Source: Panonychus citri
Taxonomy: Eukaryota; Arthropoda; Arachnida; Trombidiformes; Tetranychidae
DNA length: 64,000 nucleotides
Reading direction: 5' to 3'
NCBI RefSeq assembly: GCF_014898815.1
Contig: NW_026515430.1
Span: 15,001-79,000 of the forward strand
This document shows, piece after piece, positions 23,517-37,500 of the stretch. Under the pieces are notes generated by a model. The model had not been told where the DNA came from, ran no database searches, and worked only from the letters and a program-made list of their open reading frames with translations. Both the position numbers and the translations under genes were made by a program. The first letter of the stretch is position 1, and each line of letters begins with the position of its first letter.

Positions 23517-25305
23517 GGCTGGACTTCGGATTAGGTCCGCACGTTTAGAGACCTGAAATTTTTGTACATAGCTCATGTCAAACTACATTATGTGAGTTTG
23601 TATATGCGGAAAGATCTAGTTCCTGAGATACAGGGCTTCAAAGTTGGATTTCGCCATAGAGCTCTATGGGTAAAAATGAAGTTTTCGTATATGAATACTA
23701 ATGTCTTTTACCTCTTGGTTTTTATATATGTTATACCTTATGGTATGAAGTATTATTATGAAAAAAATTAAGACTCTAGCTACAACGGGTGAGTACTTAT
23801 AGTGTGTTATTTATGAGACTTTATTCGTCTTTTACTATAATTAATGAACCACTGTATATAGAAGTACTAAATTTAGTTGAACATCAAATCAAGGTCACAC
23901 AATAATGTCAAGGTCATCTCAAGGTCAAACTACGGTGAATAGTCTATGATGTTTTTCACTGGTAGAAATATGTATAATACGCTCGCTGTAGACGAGAATG
24001 ATGTGTTTGGAGTATCTTCAAACTGTTATACGATAGATAATAAAATACAAAAATAAGTGACGTAGCCATGGCAATCATATCTATTATTTATCAACCTTTC
24101 AGTTAATTCACGGAATCAGTAGAGGATATGAAAATTTTTTGACCCTCCCGCCCCAAGTGGGTGTGGCCGCTTGGCCACCCAGGGGGGGAAGAAATCAAGT
24201 CCCACGCTGTTTAGTGCAAAGATGTTTAAGTGGTACTATCAAGCAATCTGTATAGCATATGCTAAATATCACCATAGCTCTGCTATCTAGCTAGTACTAG
24301 AAGGCGGAAGAGCTTATTCTTGCTGACTGCACAAGTGTTGTCCACCGGTTGGCTTTAATTCCGTTACCAAAGAATTATGAGCATGTTAAGTTTTTATTAT
24401 CCGTATCCTCCTAAATCATGTCCTCTGATCTCAAGGGCTGTAGTGTTGCGCTGATACTTTTTAACGAGTAATATTATCGATACTTTCGTTTTCGATACTC
24501 GATACTTTGAACGGTATCGAGTACTTTTCCAGGCACTGAAAGTGAATTTTGACTCAGAAAATGAAAATTGAGAATATGTAGAAATTTCACCAAATAGAAT
24601 CAGAAAAATCAAAATATTGTAATACTGTTCAATACCCACGGTATTGTTGATACTTTCGATATTTTCAATATTAAGTATTGAAAATATTATCGATACTTTG
24701 CCTAACAATACCGATACGTTCAATCAATACTTTCTATCGGTATCGCGCAACACTAAAGGGCTGCAAAGATAACGCTAAAAATTTGCAAATTCAACACATG
24801 TACAGAGTTGTCAGTCCAGTACCTTCTGGCAGTGTATAAATGCACCGATTATGTGTGATTCAATAGGTTACTGCATTACAAAACTACGTGCAAAAGCAAA
24901 TGCAGATTTTTTCATGACCCTGAAATGACCTTGACATTATTGTGTGACCTTGACTTGATGTTCAACTAAATTTAGTACTTCTATATAGTGGTTCATTAAT
25001 TATAGTAAAGACGAATAAAGTCTCATAAATAACACTATAAGTACTCACCGTTGTAGCTAGAGTCTTAATTTTCATACTTCATACCATAAGTATAACATAT
25101 ATAAAACCAAGAGGTAAAGACATTAGTATTCATATACAACTTCTTTTTACCCATAGAGCTCTATGGCGAAATCCAACTTGACCCTGTATCTCAGGAACTA
25201 GATCTTCCGCATATACAAACTCGCACATAATATGTAGTTTGACATGAGCTATATGTACAAAAATTTCAGGTCTCTAAACGTGCGGACCTAATCCGAAGTC
25301 TTACC
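23517..25305. mobile_element. Merlin-type non-autonomous element, copy 2
   Basis: Ends GGCTGGACTTCGGATTAGGT at 23517 and ACCTAATCCGAAGTCTTACC at 25305. Both flanks read CTTCATTC (23509-23516; right copy 25305-25312, sharing one C with the end), an 8 bp target duplication. The arms are inverted for several hundred bases. TCAAGGTCA occurs at 23889, 23908 and 23919, with reverse complements at 24926 and 24945. The core has GTGGGTGTGGCC. It interrupts a macrosatellite subrepeat and itself contains a small hAT-like MITE. Confidence 0.9.
24441..24755. mobile_element. 315 bp hAT-like MITE nested in the Merlin-type element
   Basis: Ends TAGTGTTGCGCTGATAC and GTATCGCGCAACACTA are inverted. AAGGGCTG occurs on both sides (24433-24440 and 24756-24763), a perfect 8 bp duplication typical of hAT elements. 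The interior has many GATAC/GTATC motifs and no ORF of substance. Confidence 0.92.
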
Positions 25306-25922
25306 TTCATTCTAATAACAGCCATGTTTAGTAGAAGCAAATTGCTTAAAAAAATATCTATACATGTGTATAGATACTTTGTTGTAACAAACTCAGCAAA
25401 TTTGGATTTTCTCACTCTGATTCTATATCTGATCTCTATATCATTTTAAAGAAATATAGAGAGAAAGAGCAAGGTCCAAAAATCATAGTTTATTAAATTG
25501 AATTATATTCAAGTATTTCTGTGATAATAAAAAACACCCCATTAGGATATTATATCATTTAAATCTAACCACACTTGTTGTTTTAATTGTTTCGCTAATT
25601 AATATCATCGTAAGGAAACAAAGAGAGAAAGAACAAGGTCCAAAGATCATAGTTTATTTTATTGAATTATCTTCAAGTAATTCTGTGATAATCAAAAACA
25701 CCCAATTAGCGTAGAAATGCTTTAGTTTCATTGATAGAGATAGATGGCAGCACTGCGAGCTCTTCAACCTTTACCTGTTCGTTACTTAAGCAGCTACACG
25801 ATCAATTTTTTTTTATTTATGGTATAAGTTTACGTCGTTAAACATAAGTTTAATTTATTTTCTTCCGTTAGTAATCATTTTTCCTTTCTAAAGTTTGATA
25901 ATTGTGCTTCAATAGCATAAAT

Positions 25923-26385
<463 letters not shown>

Positions 26386-27357
26386 TAGTCAATACACTAA
26401 GACCACTGCATCAATAAATAAAATTGCTTAATAAATTAAAATATTGAGTCAATTTTAGTTTCAAAACCTTTTTGATAATCAGTAATTAGGTAAGACTTTG
26501 ATATACGCCGTTGAGTTAGAGGGCTAAAATTTTTGTGTAAATATTCCATATCAAACTACGTAATATGTGTGACTATAGAATTGCAGAAAGATCATAGTTT
26601 ATTATACTGGGATTTTATATCATTCTAATCTAACCACACTTGTTGTTTTGAGTCCAACAAACTAAGCAAATTTGGATTTTTCACTCTGATGCTATATCTC
26701 CACTCTGGTTTCGTTTTTCACTCTCTTATGCTATATCTTCATTCTAATAACAGCCATGTTTAGTAGAAGCAAATTGTTTAAAAATATCTATACATGTGTA
26801 TAGATACTTTGTTGCCCAACAAACTCAGCAAATTTGGATTTTCTCCACTCTGATTCTATATCTGATCTCTACGTATCATTTTAAAGAAATATAGAGAGAG
26901 AGCAAGGTCCAAAATCATAGTTTATTAAATTGAATTATATTCAAGTATTTCTGTGATAATAAAAAACACCCCATTAGGATATTATATCATTTAAATCTAA
27001 CCACACTTGTTGTTTTAATTGTTTCGCTAATTAATATCATCGTAAGGAAACAAAGAGAGAAAGAACAAGGTCCAAAGATCATAGTTTATTTTATTGAATT
27101 ATCTTCAAGTAATTCTGTGATAATAAAAAACACCCAATTAGCGCAGAAATGCTTTAGTTTCATTGATAGAGATAGATGGCAGCACTGTGAGCTCTTCAAC
27201 CTTTACCTGTTCGTTACTTAAGCAGCTACACGATCAATTTTTTTATTTATTGTATTAGTTTTACTTTCGTCGTTAAACATAAGTTTAATTTATTTTCTTC
27301 CGTTAGTAATCATTTTTCCTTTCTAAGGTTTGATAATTGTGCTTCAATAGCATAAAT

Positions 27358-27909
<552 letters not shown>

Positions 27910-29221
27910 TCAATACACTAAGACCACTGCATCAATAAATAAAATTGCTTAATAAATTAAAATATTGAGTCCAATTTTAGTCAAAAACCTTTTTGATAAT
28001 CAGTAATTAGGTAAGACTTTGATATACGCCCGTTGAGTTAGAGGGCTAAAATTTTGTGTAAATATTCCATATCAAACTACGTATATGTGACTATAGAATT
28101 GCAGAAAGATCATAGTTTATTATACTGATTTTATATCATTCTAATCTAACCACACTTGTTGTTTTGAGTCCAACAAACTAAGCAAATTTGGATTTTTCAC
28201 CTGATGCTATATCTTCTTTCTGGTTTCGCTTTTCACTCTCTTATGCTATATCTTCATTCTAATAACAGCCAAGTGTAGTAAAAGCAAATTGTTAAAAAAT
28301 ATCTATACATGTGTATAGATATTTGTGCCCAAACAAACTCAGCAAATTTGGATTTTTCACTCTGATGCTATATCTCAACTCTGGTTTCGTTTTATCTCTT
28401 ATGCTATATCTTCATTCTAATGGCAGCCAAGTTTAGTCTAAGCAAATTGTTGAAAAAAATCTATACATGTGTATAGATACTTTTGAGTCCAACAAACTCA
28501 ACAAATTTGGATTTTTTCACTTTGATGCTATATCTCCACTCTGATGCTATATCTCAACTCTGGTTTCGTTTTTCACTCTCTTATGCTATATCTTCATTCT
28601 AATAACAGCCATGTTTAGTAGAAGCAAATTGCTAAAAAAAATATCTATACATGTGAATAGATACTTTGTTGCCCAACAAACTCAGCAAATTTGGATTTTT
28701 CTCCACTCTGATTCTATATCTGATCTCTACGTATCATTTTTAAAGAAATATAGAGAGAAAGAGCAAGGTCCAAAAATCATAGTTTATTAAATTGAATTAT
28801 ATTCAAGTATTTCTGTGATAATAAAAAACACCCCATTAGGATATTATATCATTTAAATCTAACCACACTTGTTGTTTTAATTGTTTCGCTAATTAATATC
28901 ATCGTAAGGAAACAAAGAGAGAAAGAACAAGGTCCAAAGATCATAGTTTATTTTATTGAATTATCTTCAAGTAATTCTGTGATAATCAAAAACACCCAAT
29001 TAGCGTAGAAATGCTTTAGTTTCATTGATAGAGATAGATGGCAGCACTGCGAGCTCTTCAACCTTTACCTGTTCGTTACTTAAGCAGCTACACGATCAAT
29101 TTTTTTTTATTTATGGTATAAGTTTTACTTTCGTCGTTAAACATAAGTTTAATTTATTTTCTTCCGTTAGTAATCATTTTTCCTTTCTAAAGTTTGATAA
29201 TTGTGCTTCAATAGCATAAAT

Positions 29222-29659
<438 letters not shown>

Positions 29660-30633
29660 TCAATACACTAAGACCACTGCATCAATAAATAAAATTGCTT
29701 AATAAATTAAAATATTGAGTCCAATTTTTAGTTTCAAAAACCTTTTTTTGATAATCAGTAATTAGGTAAGACTTTGATATACGCCCGTTGAGTTAGAGGG
29801 CTAAAATTTTTTGTGTAAATATTCCATATCAAACTACGTAATATGTGTGACTATAGAATTGCAGAAAGATCATAGTTTATTATACTGGGATTTTATATCA
29901 TTCTAATCTAACCACACTTGTTGTTTTGAGTCCAACAAACTAAGCAAATTTGGATTTTTTCACTCTGATGCTATATCTCCACTCTGGTTTCGTTTTTCAC
30001 TCTCTTATGCTATATCTTCATTCTAATAACAGCCATGTTTAGTAGAAGCAAATTGCTAAAAAAAATATCTATACATGTGTATAGATACTTTGTTGCCCAA
30101 CAAACTCAGCAAATTTGGATTTTTCTCCACTCTGATTCTATATCTGATCTCTACGTATCATTTTTAAAGAAATATAGAGAGAAAGAGCAAGGTCCAAAAA
30201 TCATAGTTTATTAAATTGAATTATATTCAAGTATTTCTGTGATAATAAAAAACACCCCATTAGGATATTATATCATTTAAATCTAACCACACTTGTTGTT
30301 TTAATTGTTTCATTAATATCATCAAGGAAACAAAGAGAAAGAACAAGGTCCAAAGATCATAGTTTATTTTATTGAATTATCTTCAAGTAATTCTGTGATA
30401 ATCAAAAACACCCAATTAGCGTAGAAATGCTTTAGTTTCATTGATAGAGATAGATGGCAGCACTACGAGCTCTTCAACCTTTACCTGTTCGTTACTAAGC
30501 AGCTACACGATCAATTTTTTATTTATGGTATAAGTTTTACTTTCGTCGTTAAACATAAGTTTAATTTATTTTCTTCCGTTAGTAATCATTTTTCCTTTCT
30601 AAAGTTTGATAATTGTGCTTCAATAGCATAAAT

Positions 30634-30648
30634 ATGCTTCATCAAAAT

Positions 30649-30683
<35 letters not shown>

Positions 30684-30777
30684 TGGATTGCCAAACAATA
30701 AATCGGCAAATATGAATATCGAAGCCATGGACGTTGATTTACAGTCTGACTCTGATGTATCGATGCTTAGTGTTTAG
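30634..30777 (+). CDS. Short RQ-repeat protein, unit 9, single module
   Basis: 47 residues: MLHQN, about five RQ pairs, HGLPNNKSANMNIEAMDVD and QSDSDVSMLSV. Compared with unit 7 it lacks the first acidic module and spacer in frame, as if recombination between the two repeated modules removed one. The stop is conserved. Confidence 0.45.
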
Positions 30778-31194
30778 TCAATACACTAAGACCATTGCAT
30801 CAATAAATAAAATTGCTTAATAAATTAAAAATATTGAGTCCAATTTTTAGTTTCAAAAACCTTTTTTTGATAATCAGTAATAAGGTAAGACTTTGATATA
30901 CGCCCGTTGAGTTAGAGGGCTAAAATTTTTTGTGTAAATATTCCATATCAAACTACGTAATATGTGTGACTATAGAATTGCAGAAAGATCATAGTTTATT
31001 ATACTGGATTTTATATCATTCTAATCTAACCACACTTGTTGTTTGAGTCCAACAAACTAAGCAAATTTGGATTTATTTCACTTTGATGTTACATCTGATG
31101 CTATATTCACTCTGGTTTGTTTTTAATTTGTTATATCTTCATTCTAATAACAGCCATGTTTAGTAGAAGCAAATTGCTAAAAAAATATCAAAAT

Positions 31195-31560
31195 CGACAA
31201 CGACAATGACAAGATACTTTAGAGATCAGATATAGCATCAAAGTGAAAAAATTCCAAATTTGTTTTGTTTTTTGGCCTTAAAAGTATCTGTACACATGTG
31301 TAGATATTTTTGTAACAATTTGCTTCTATTACACTCGGCTGTTATTAGAATGAAGATATAGCATAAGAGAGTGAAAAACGAAACCAGAGTTGAGATATAG
31401 CATCAGAGTGAAGAAAAATCCAAATTTGCTCAGTTTGTTAGTCATAAAAGTATCTATACACATGTATAGATATTTTTTTAACAATTGTATACATGTATGT
31501 GTAAAATGTATACACATAGATATTTTTCTTTAACAATTTGCTTTTACTACAATTGGCTGT
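31195..31560 (-). repeat. Inverted copies of the macrosatellite subrepeat at the array end
   Basis: The 160 bp subrepeat appears here in reverse (AGATATAGCATCAAAGTGAA, AACCAGAGTTGAGATATAGC), at least two copies, after a short remnant of the hexamer run near 31195. All copies to the left are in plus orientation. Confidence 0.75.
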
Positions 31561-31569
31561 TAATAATCT

Positions 31570-34500
31570 TAATTAATTATAACTTATCAATTAAATTAAA
31601 CAAATGTTGATTGCAGAGTGAAGTTTCTGTTTACTTTGCAAAACTCATTTGCTAAGTAAATAAAGAAATTAATAGAGTGATAATCTTAATTAATTATAGC
31701 TTATCAAATTAATTAATCAAATGGTGATTGAACAGTGAAGTTTCTATTTACTTTGCAAAAAACATTTGCTAAGTAAATAAAGAAATAAATAGAGTGATAA
31801 TCTTAATTAATTATAACTTATCAATTAAATTTAACAAATGTTGATTGAACAGTGAAGTTTCTGTTCACTTTAAAAGTCATTTGCTAAATAAATAAATAGA
31901 GTGATAGTCTTAATTAATTATAACTTATCAAATTAATTAATCAAATGTTGATTGCCGATCAAAGTTTCTATTTACTTTGCAAAAAGTCTGCTAAGTAAAT
32001 AAAGAAATAGATAGAGTGATAGTGTTAATTAATTATAACTTATCAAATTAATTAATCAAATGTTGATTGCCGATCAAAGTTTTTATTTACTTTGCAAAGT
32101 CATTTGCTAAGTAAATAAAGAAATAGATAGAGTGATAATCTTAATTAATTATAACTTATCAATTAAATTTAACAAATGTTGATTGAACAGTGAGTTTCTG
32201 TTTACTTTGCAAAGTCATTTGCTAAGTAAATAAAGAAATAAATAGAGGTCTTAATTAATTATAACTTATCAAATTAATTAATCAAATGTTGATTGCCGAT
32301 CAAAGTTTCTATTTACTTTGCAAAAGTCATTTGCTAAGTAAATAAAGAAATAGATAGAGTGATAGTGTTAATTAATTATAACTTATCAAATTAATTAATC
32401 AAATGTTGATTGCCGATCAAAGTTTCTATTTACTTTGCAAAAGTCATTTGCTAAGTAAATAAAGAAATAGATAGAGTGATAATCTTGATTAATTATAGCT
32501 TATCAAATTAATTAATCAAATGGTGATTGAACAGTGAAGTTTCTATTTACTTTGCAAAAAACATTTGCTAAGTAAATAAAGAAATAAATAGAGTGATAGT
32601 GTTAATTAATTATAACTTATCAAATTAATTAATCAAATGTTGATTGCCGATCAAAGTTTCTATTTACTTTGCAAAAGTCATTTGCTAAGTAAATAAAGAA
32701 ATAGATAGAGTGATAGTGTTAATTAATTATAACTTATCAAATTAATTAATCAAATGTTGATTGCCGATCAAAGTTTCTATTTACTTTGCAAAAGTCATTT
32801 GCTAAGTAAATAAAGAAATAGATAGAGTGATAGTGTTAATTAATTAAAACTTATCAAATTAATTAATCAAATTTTGATTGAACAGTGAAGTTTCTATTTA
32901 CTTTGCAAAAGTCCTTTGCTAAGTAAATAAAGAAATAGATAGAGTGATAATCTTGATTAATTATAGCTTATCAAATTAATTAATCAAATGGTGATTGAAC
33001 AGTGAAGTTTCTATTTACTTTGCAAAAAACATTTGCTAAGTAAATAAAGAAATAAATAGAGTGATAATCTTAATTAATAATAACTTATCAATTAAATTTA
33101 ACAAATGTTGATTGCCGATCAAGTTTCTATTTACTTTGCAAAAGTCATTTGCTAAGTAAATAAAGAAATAGATAGAGTGATAGTGTTAATTAATTATAAC
33201 TTATCAAATTAATTAATCAAATGTTGATTGCCGATCAAAGTTTCTATTTACTTGCAAAAGTCATTTGCTAAATAAAGAAATAAATAGAGTGATAATCTTA
33301 ATTAATTATAACTTATCAATTAAATTTAACAAATGTTGATTGAACAGTGAAGTTTCTGTTTACTTTGCAAAAGTCATTTGCTAAGTAAATAAAGAAATGA
33401 ATAGAGTGATAGTGTTAATTAATTATAACTAATCAAATTAATTAATCAAATGTTGATTGCCGATCAAAGTTTCTATTTACTTTGCAAAAGTCATTTGCTG
33501 AGTAAATAAAGAAATAGATAGAGTGATAGTGTTAATTAATTATAACTTATCAAATTAATTAATCAAATGTTGATTGCCGATCAAAGTTTCTATTTACTTT
33601 GCAAAAGTCATTTGCTAAGTAAATAAAGAAATAGATAGAGTGATAGTGTTAATTAATTATAACTTATCAAATTAATTAATCAAATGTTGATTGCCGATCA
33701 AAGTTTCTATTTACTTTAAAAGTCATTTGCTAAGTAAATAAAGAAATAGATAGAGTGATAGTGTTAATTAATTAAAACTTATCAAATTAATTAATAAAAT
33801 TTTGATTGAACAGGAAGTATTTACTTTGCAAAAACATTTGCTAAGTAAATAAAGAAATAAATAGTGATAATCTTGATTAATTATAGCTTTATTAATTAAT
33901 CAAATGGTGATTGAACAGTGAGTTTCTATTTACTGCAAAAAACATTTGCTAAGTAAATAAAGAAATAAATAGTGATAATTTAATTAATTATAACTTATCA
34001 ATTAAATCAAATGTTGATTGAACAGTGAAGTTTCTGTTTACTTTGCAAAAGTCATTTGCTAAGTAAATAAAGAAATAAATAGAGTGATAGTGTTAATTAA
34101 TTATAACTTATCAAATTAATTAATCAAATGTTGATTGCCGATCAAAGTTTCTATTTACTTTGCAAAAGTCATTTGCTAAGTAAATAAAGAAATAGATAGA
34201 GTGATAGTGTTAATTAATTATAACTTATCAAATTAATTAATCAAATGTTGATTGCCGATCGTTTCTATTTACTTTGCAAAAGTCATTTGCTAAGTAAATA
34301 AAGAAATAGATAGAGTGATAGTGTTAATTAATTATAACTTATCAAATTAATTAATCAAATGTTGATTGCCGATCAAAGTTTCTATTTACTTTGCAAAAGT
34401 CATTTGCTAAGTAAATAAAGAAATAAATAGAGTGATAATCTTAATTAATTATAACTTATCAATTAAATTTAACAAATGTTGATTGAACAGTGAAGTTTAC

Positions 34501-37500
34501 TTGCAAAAGTCATTTGCTAAGTAAATAAAGAAATGAATAGAGTGATAGTGTTAATTAATTATAACTAATCAAATTAATTAATCAAATGTTGATTGCCGAT
34601 CAAAGTTTCTATTTACTTTGCAAAAGTCATTTGCTGAGTAAATAAAGAAATAGATAGAGTGATAGTGTTAATTAATTATAACTTATCAAATTAATTAATC
34701 AAATGTTGATTGCCGATCAAAGTTTCTATTTACTTGCAAAAGTCATTTGCTAAGTAAATAAAGAAATAGATAGAGTGATAGTGTTAATTACTTATAAGTT
34801 ATCAAATTAATTGATCAAATGTTGATTGCCGATCCATTTCTATTTACTTAACAAAATTCATTTGCTAAAAAAATAAAGAAATAGATAGAGTGATAGTGTT
34901 AATTAATTATAACTTATCAAATTAATTAATCAAATGTTGATTGCCGATCAAAGTTTCTATTTACTTTGCAAAAGTCATTTGCTAAGTAAATAAAGAAATA
35001 GATAGAGTGATAGTGTTAATTAATTATAACTTATCAAATTAATTAATCAAATGTTGATTGCCGATCAAAGTTTCTATTTACTTTGCAAAAGTCATTTGCT
35101 AAGTAAATAAAGAAATAAATAGAGTGATAATCTTAATTAATAACTTATCAATTAAATTTAACAAATGTTGATTGCCGATCAAAGTTTCTATTTACTTTAA
35201 AAGTCATTTGCTAAGTAAATAAAGAAATAGATAGAGTGATAGTGTTAATTAATTAAAACTTATCAAATTAATTAATAAAATTTTGATTGAACAGGGAAGT
35301 TTCTATTTACTTTGCAAAAAACATTTGCTAAGTAAATAAAGAAATAAATAGAGTGATAATCTTGATTAATTATAGCTTATCAAATTAATTAATCAAATGG
35401 TGATTGAACAGTGAAGTTTCTATACTTGCAAAACATTTGCTAAGTAAATAAAGAAATAAATAGAGTGATAATCTTAATTAATTATAACTTATCAATTAAA
35501 TTTAACAAATGTTGATTGAACAGTGAAGTTTCTGTTTACTTTGCAAAAGTCATTTGCTAAGTAAATAAAGAAATAAATAGAGTGATAGTGTTAATTAATT
35601 ATAACTTATCAAATTAATTAATCAAATGTTGATTGCCGATCAAAGTTTCTATTTACTTTGCAAAAGTCATTTGCTAAGTAAATAAAGAAATAGATAGAGT
35701 GATAGTGTTAATTAATTATAACTTATCAAATTAATTAATCAAATGTTGATTGCCGATCAAAGTTTCTATTTACTTTGCAAAAGTCATTTGCTAAGTAAAT
35801 AAAGAAATAGATAGATAGTGTTAATTAATTATAACTTAATTAATTAATCAAATGTTGATTGCCGATCAAAGTTTCTATTTACTTTGCAAAAGTCATTTGC
35901 TAAGTAAATAAAGAAATAGATAGAGTGATAGTGTTAATTAATTAAAACTTATCAAATTAATTAATAAAATTTTGATTGAACAGGGAAGTTTCTATTTACT
36001 TTGCAAAAAACATTTGCTAAGTAAATAAAGAAATAAATAGAGTGATAATCTTGATTAATTATAGTTATCAAATTAATTAATATGATTGAACAAGAAGTTT
36101 CTATTTACTTTGCAAAAACATTTGCTAAGTAAATAAAGAAATAAATAGAGTGATAATCTTAATTAATTATAACTTATCAATTAAATTTAACAAATGTTGA
36201 TTGAACAGTGAAGTTTCTGTTTACTTGCAAAAGTCATTTGCATAAGTAAATAAATAGAGTATAGTGTTAATTAATTATAACTTATCAAATTAATTAATCA
36301 AATGTTGATTGCCGATCAAAGTTTCTATTTACTTTAAAAGTCATTTGCTAGTAAATAAAGAAATAGATAGAGTGATAGTGTTAATTAATTATAACTTATC
36401 AAATTAATTAATCAAATGTTGATTGTCGATCAAGTTTCTATTTACTGCAAAATAAAGAAATAGAGAGTGATAGTGTTAATTAATTAAACTTAAATTAATT
36501 AATCAAATGTTGATTGCCGATCAAAGTTTCTATTTACTTTGCAAAAGTCATTTGCTAAGTAAATAAAGAAATAGATAGAGTGATAGTGTTAATTACTTAT
36601 AAGTTATCAAATTAATTGATCAAATGTTGATTGCCGATCCATTTCTATTTACTTAACAAAATTCATTTGCTGAAAAAATAAAGAAATAGATAGAGTGATA
36701 GTGTTAATTAATTATAACTTATCAAATTAATTAATCAAATGTTGATTGCCGATCAAAGTTTCTATTTACTTTGCAAGTCATTTGCTAAGTAAATAAAGAA
36801 ATAAATAGAGTGATAATCTTAATTAATAATAACTTATCAATTAAATTTAACAAATGTTGATTGCCGATCAAAGTTTCTATTTACTTTGCAAAAGTCATTT
36901 GCTAAGTAAATAAAGAAATAGATAGAGTGATAGTGTTAATTAATTATAACTTATCAAATTAATTAATCAAATGTTGATTGCCGATCAAAGTTTCTATTTA
37001 CTTTGCAAAAGTCATTTGCTAAGTAAATAAAGAAATAAATAGAGTGATAATCTTAATTAATTATAACTTATCAATTAAATTTAACAAATGTTGATTGAAC
37101 AGTGAAGTTTCTGTTTACTTTGCAAAAGTCATTTGCTAAGTAAATAAAGAAATGAATAGAGTGATAGTGTTAATTAATTATAACTAATCAAATTAATTAA
37201 TCAAATGTTGATTGCCGATCAAAGTTTCTATTTACTGCAAAAGTCATTTGCTGAGTAAATAAAGAAATAGATAGAGTGATAGTGTTAATTAATTATAACT
37301 TATCAAATTAATTAATCAAATGTTGATTGCCGATCAAAGTTTCTATTTACTTTGCAAAAGTCATTTGCTAAGTAAATAAAGAAATAGATAGAGTGATAGT
37401 GTTAATTAATTATAACTTATCAAATTAATTAATCAAATGTTGATTGCCGATCAAAGTTTCTATTTACTTTGCAAAAGTCATTTGCTAAGTAAATAAAGAA

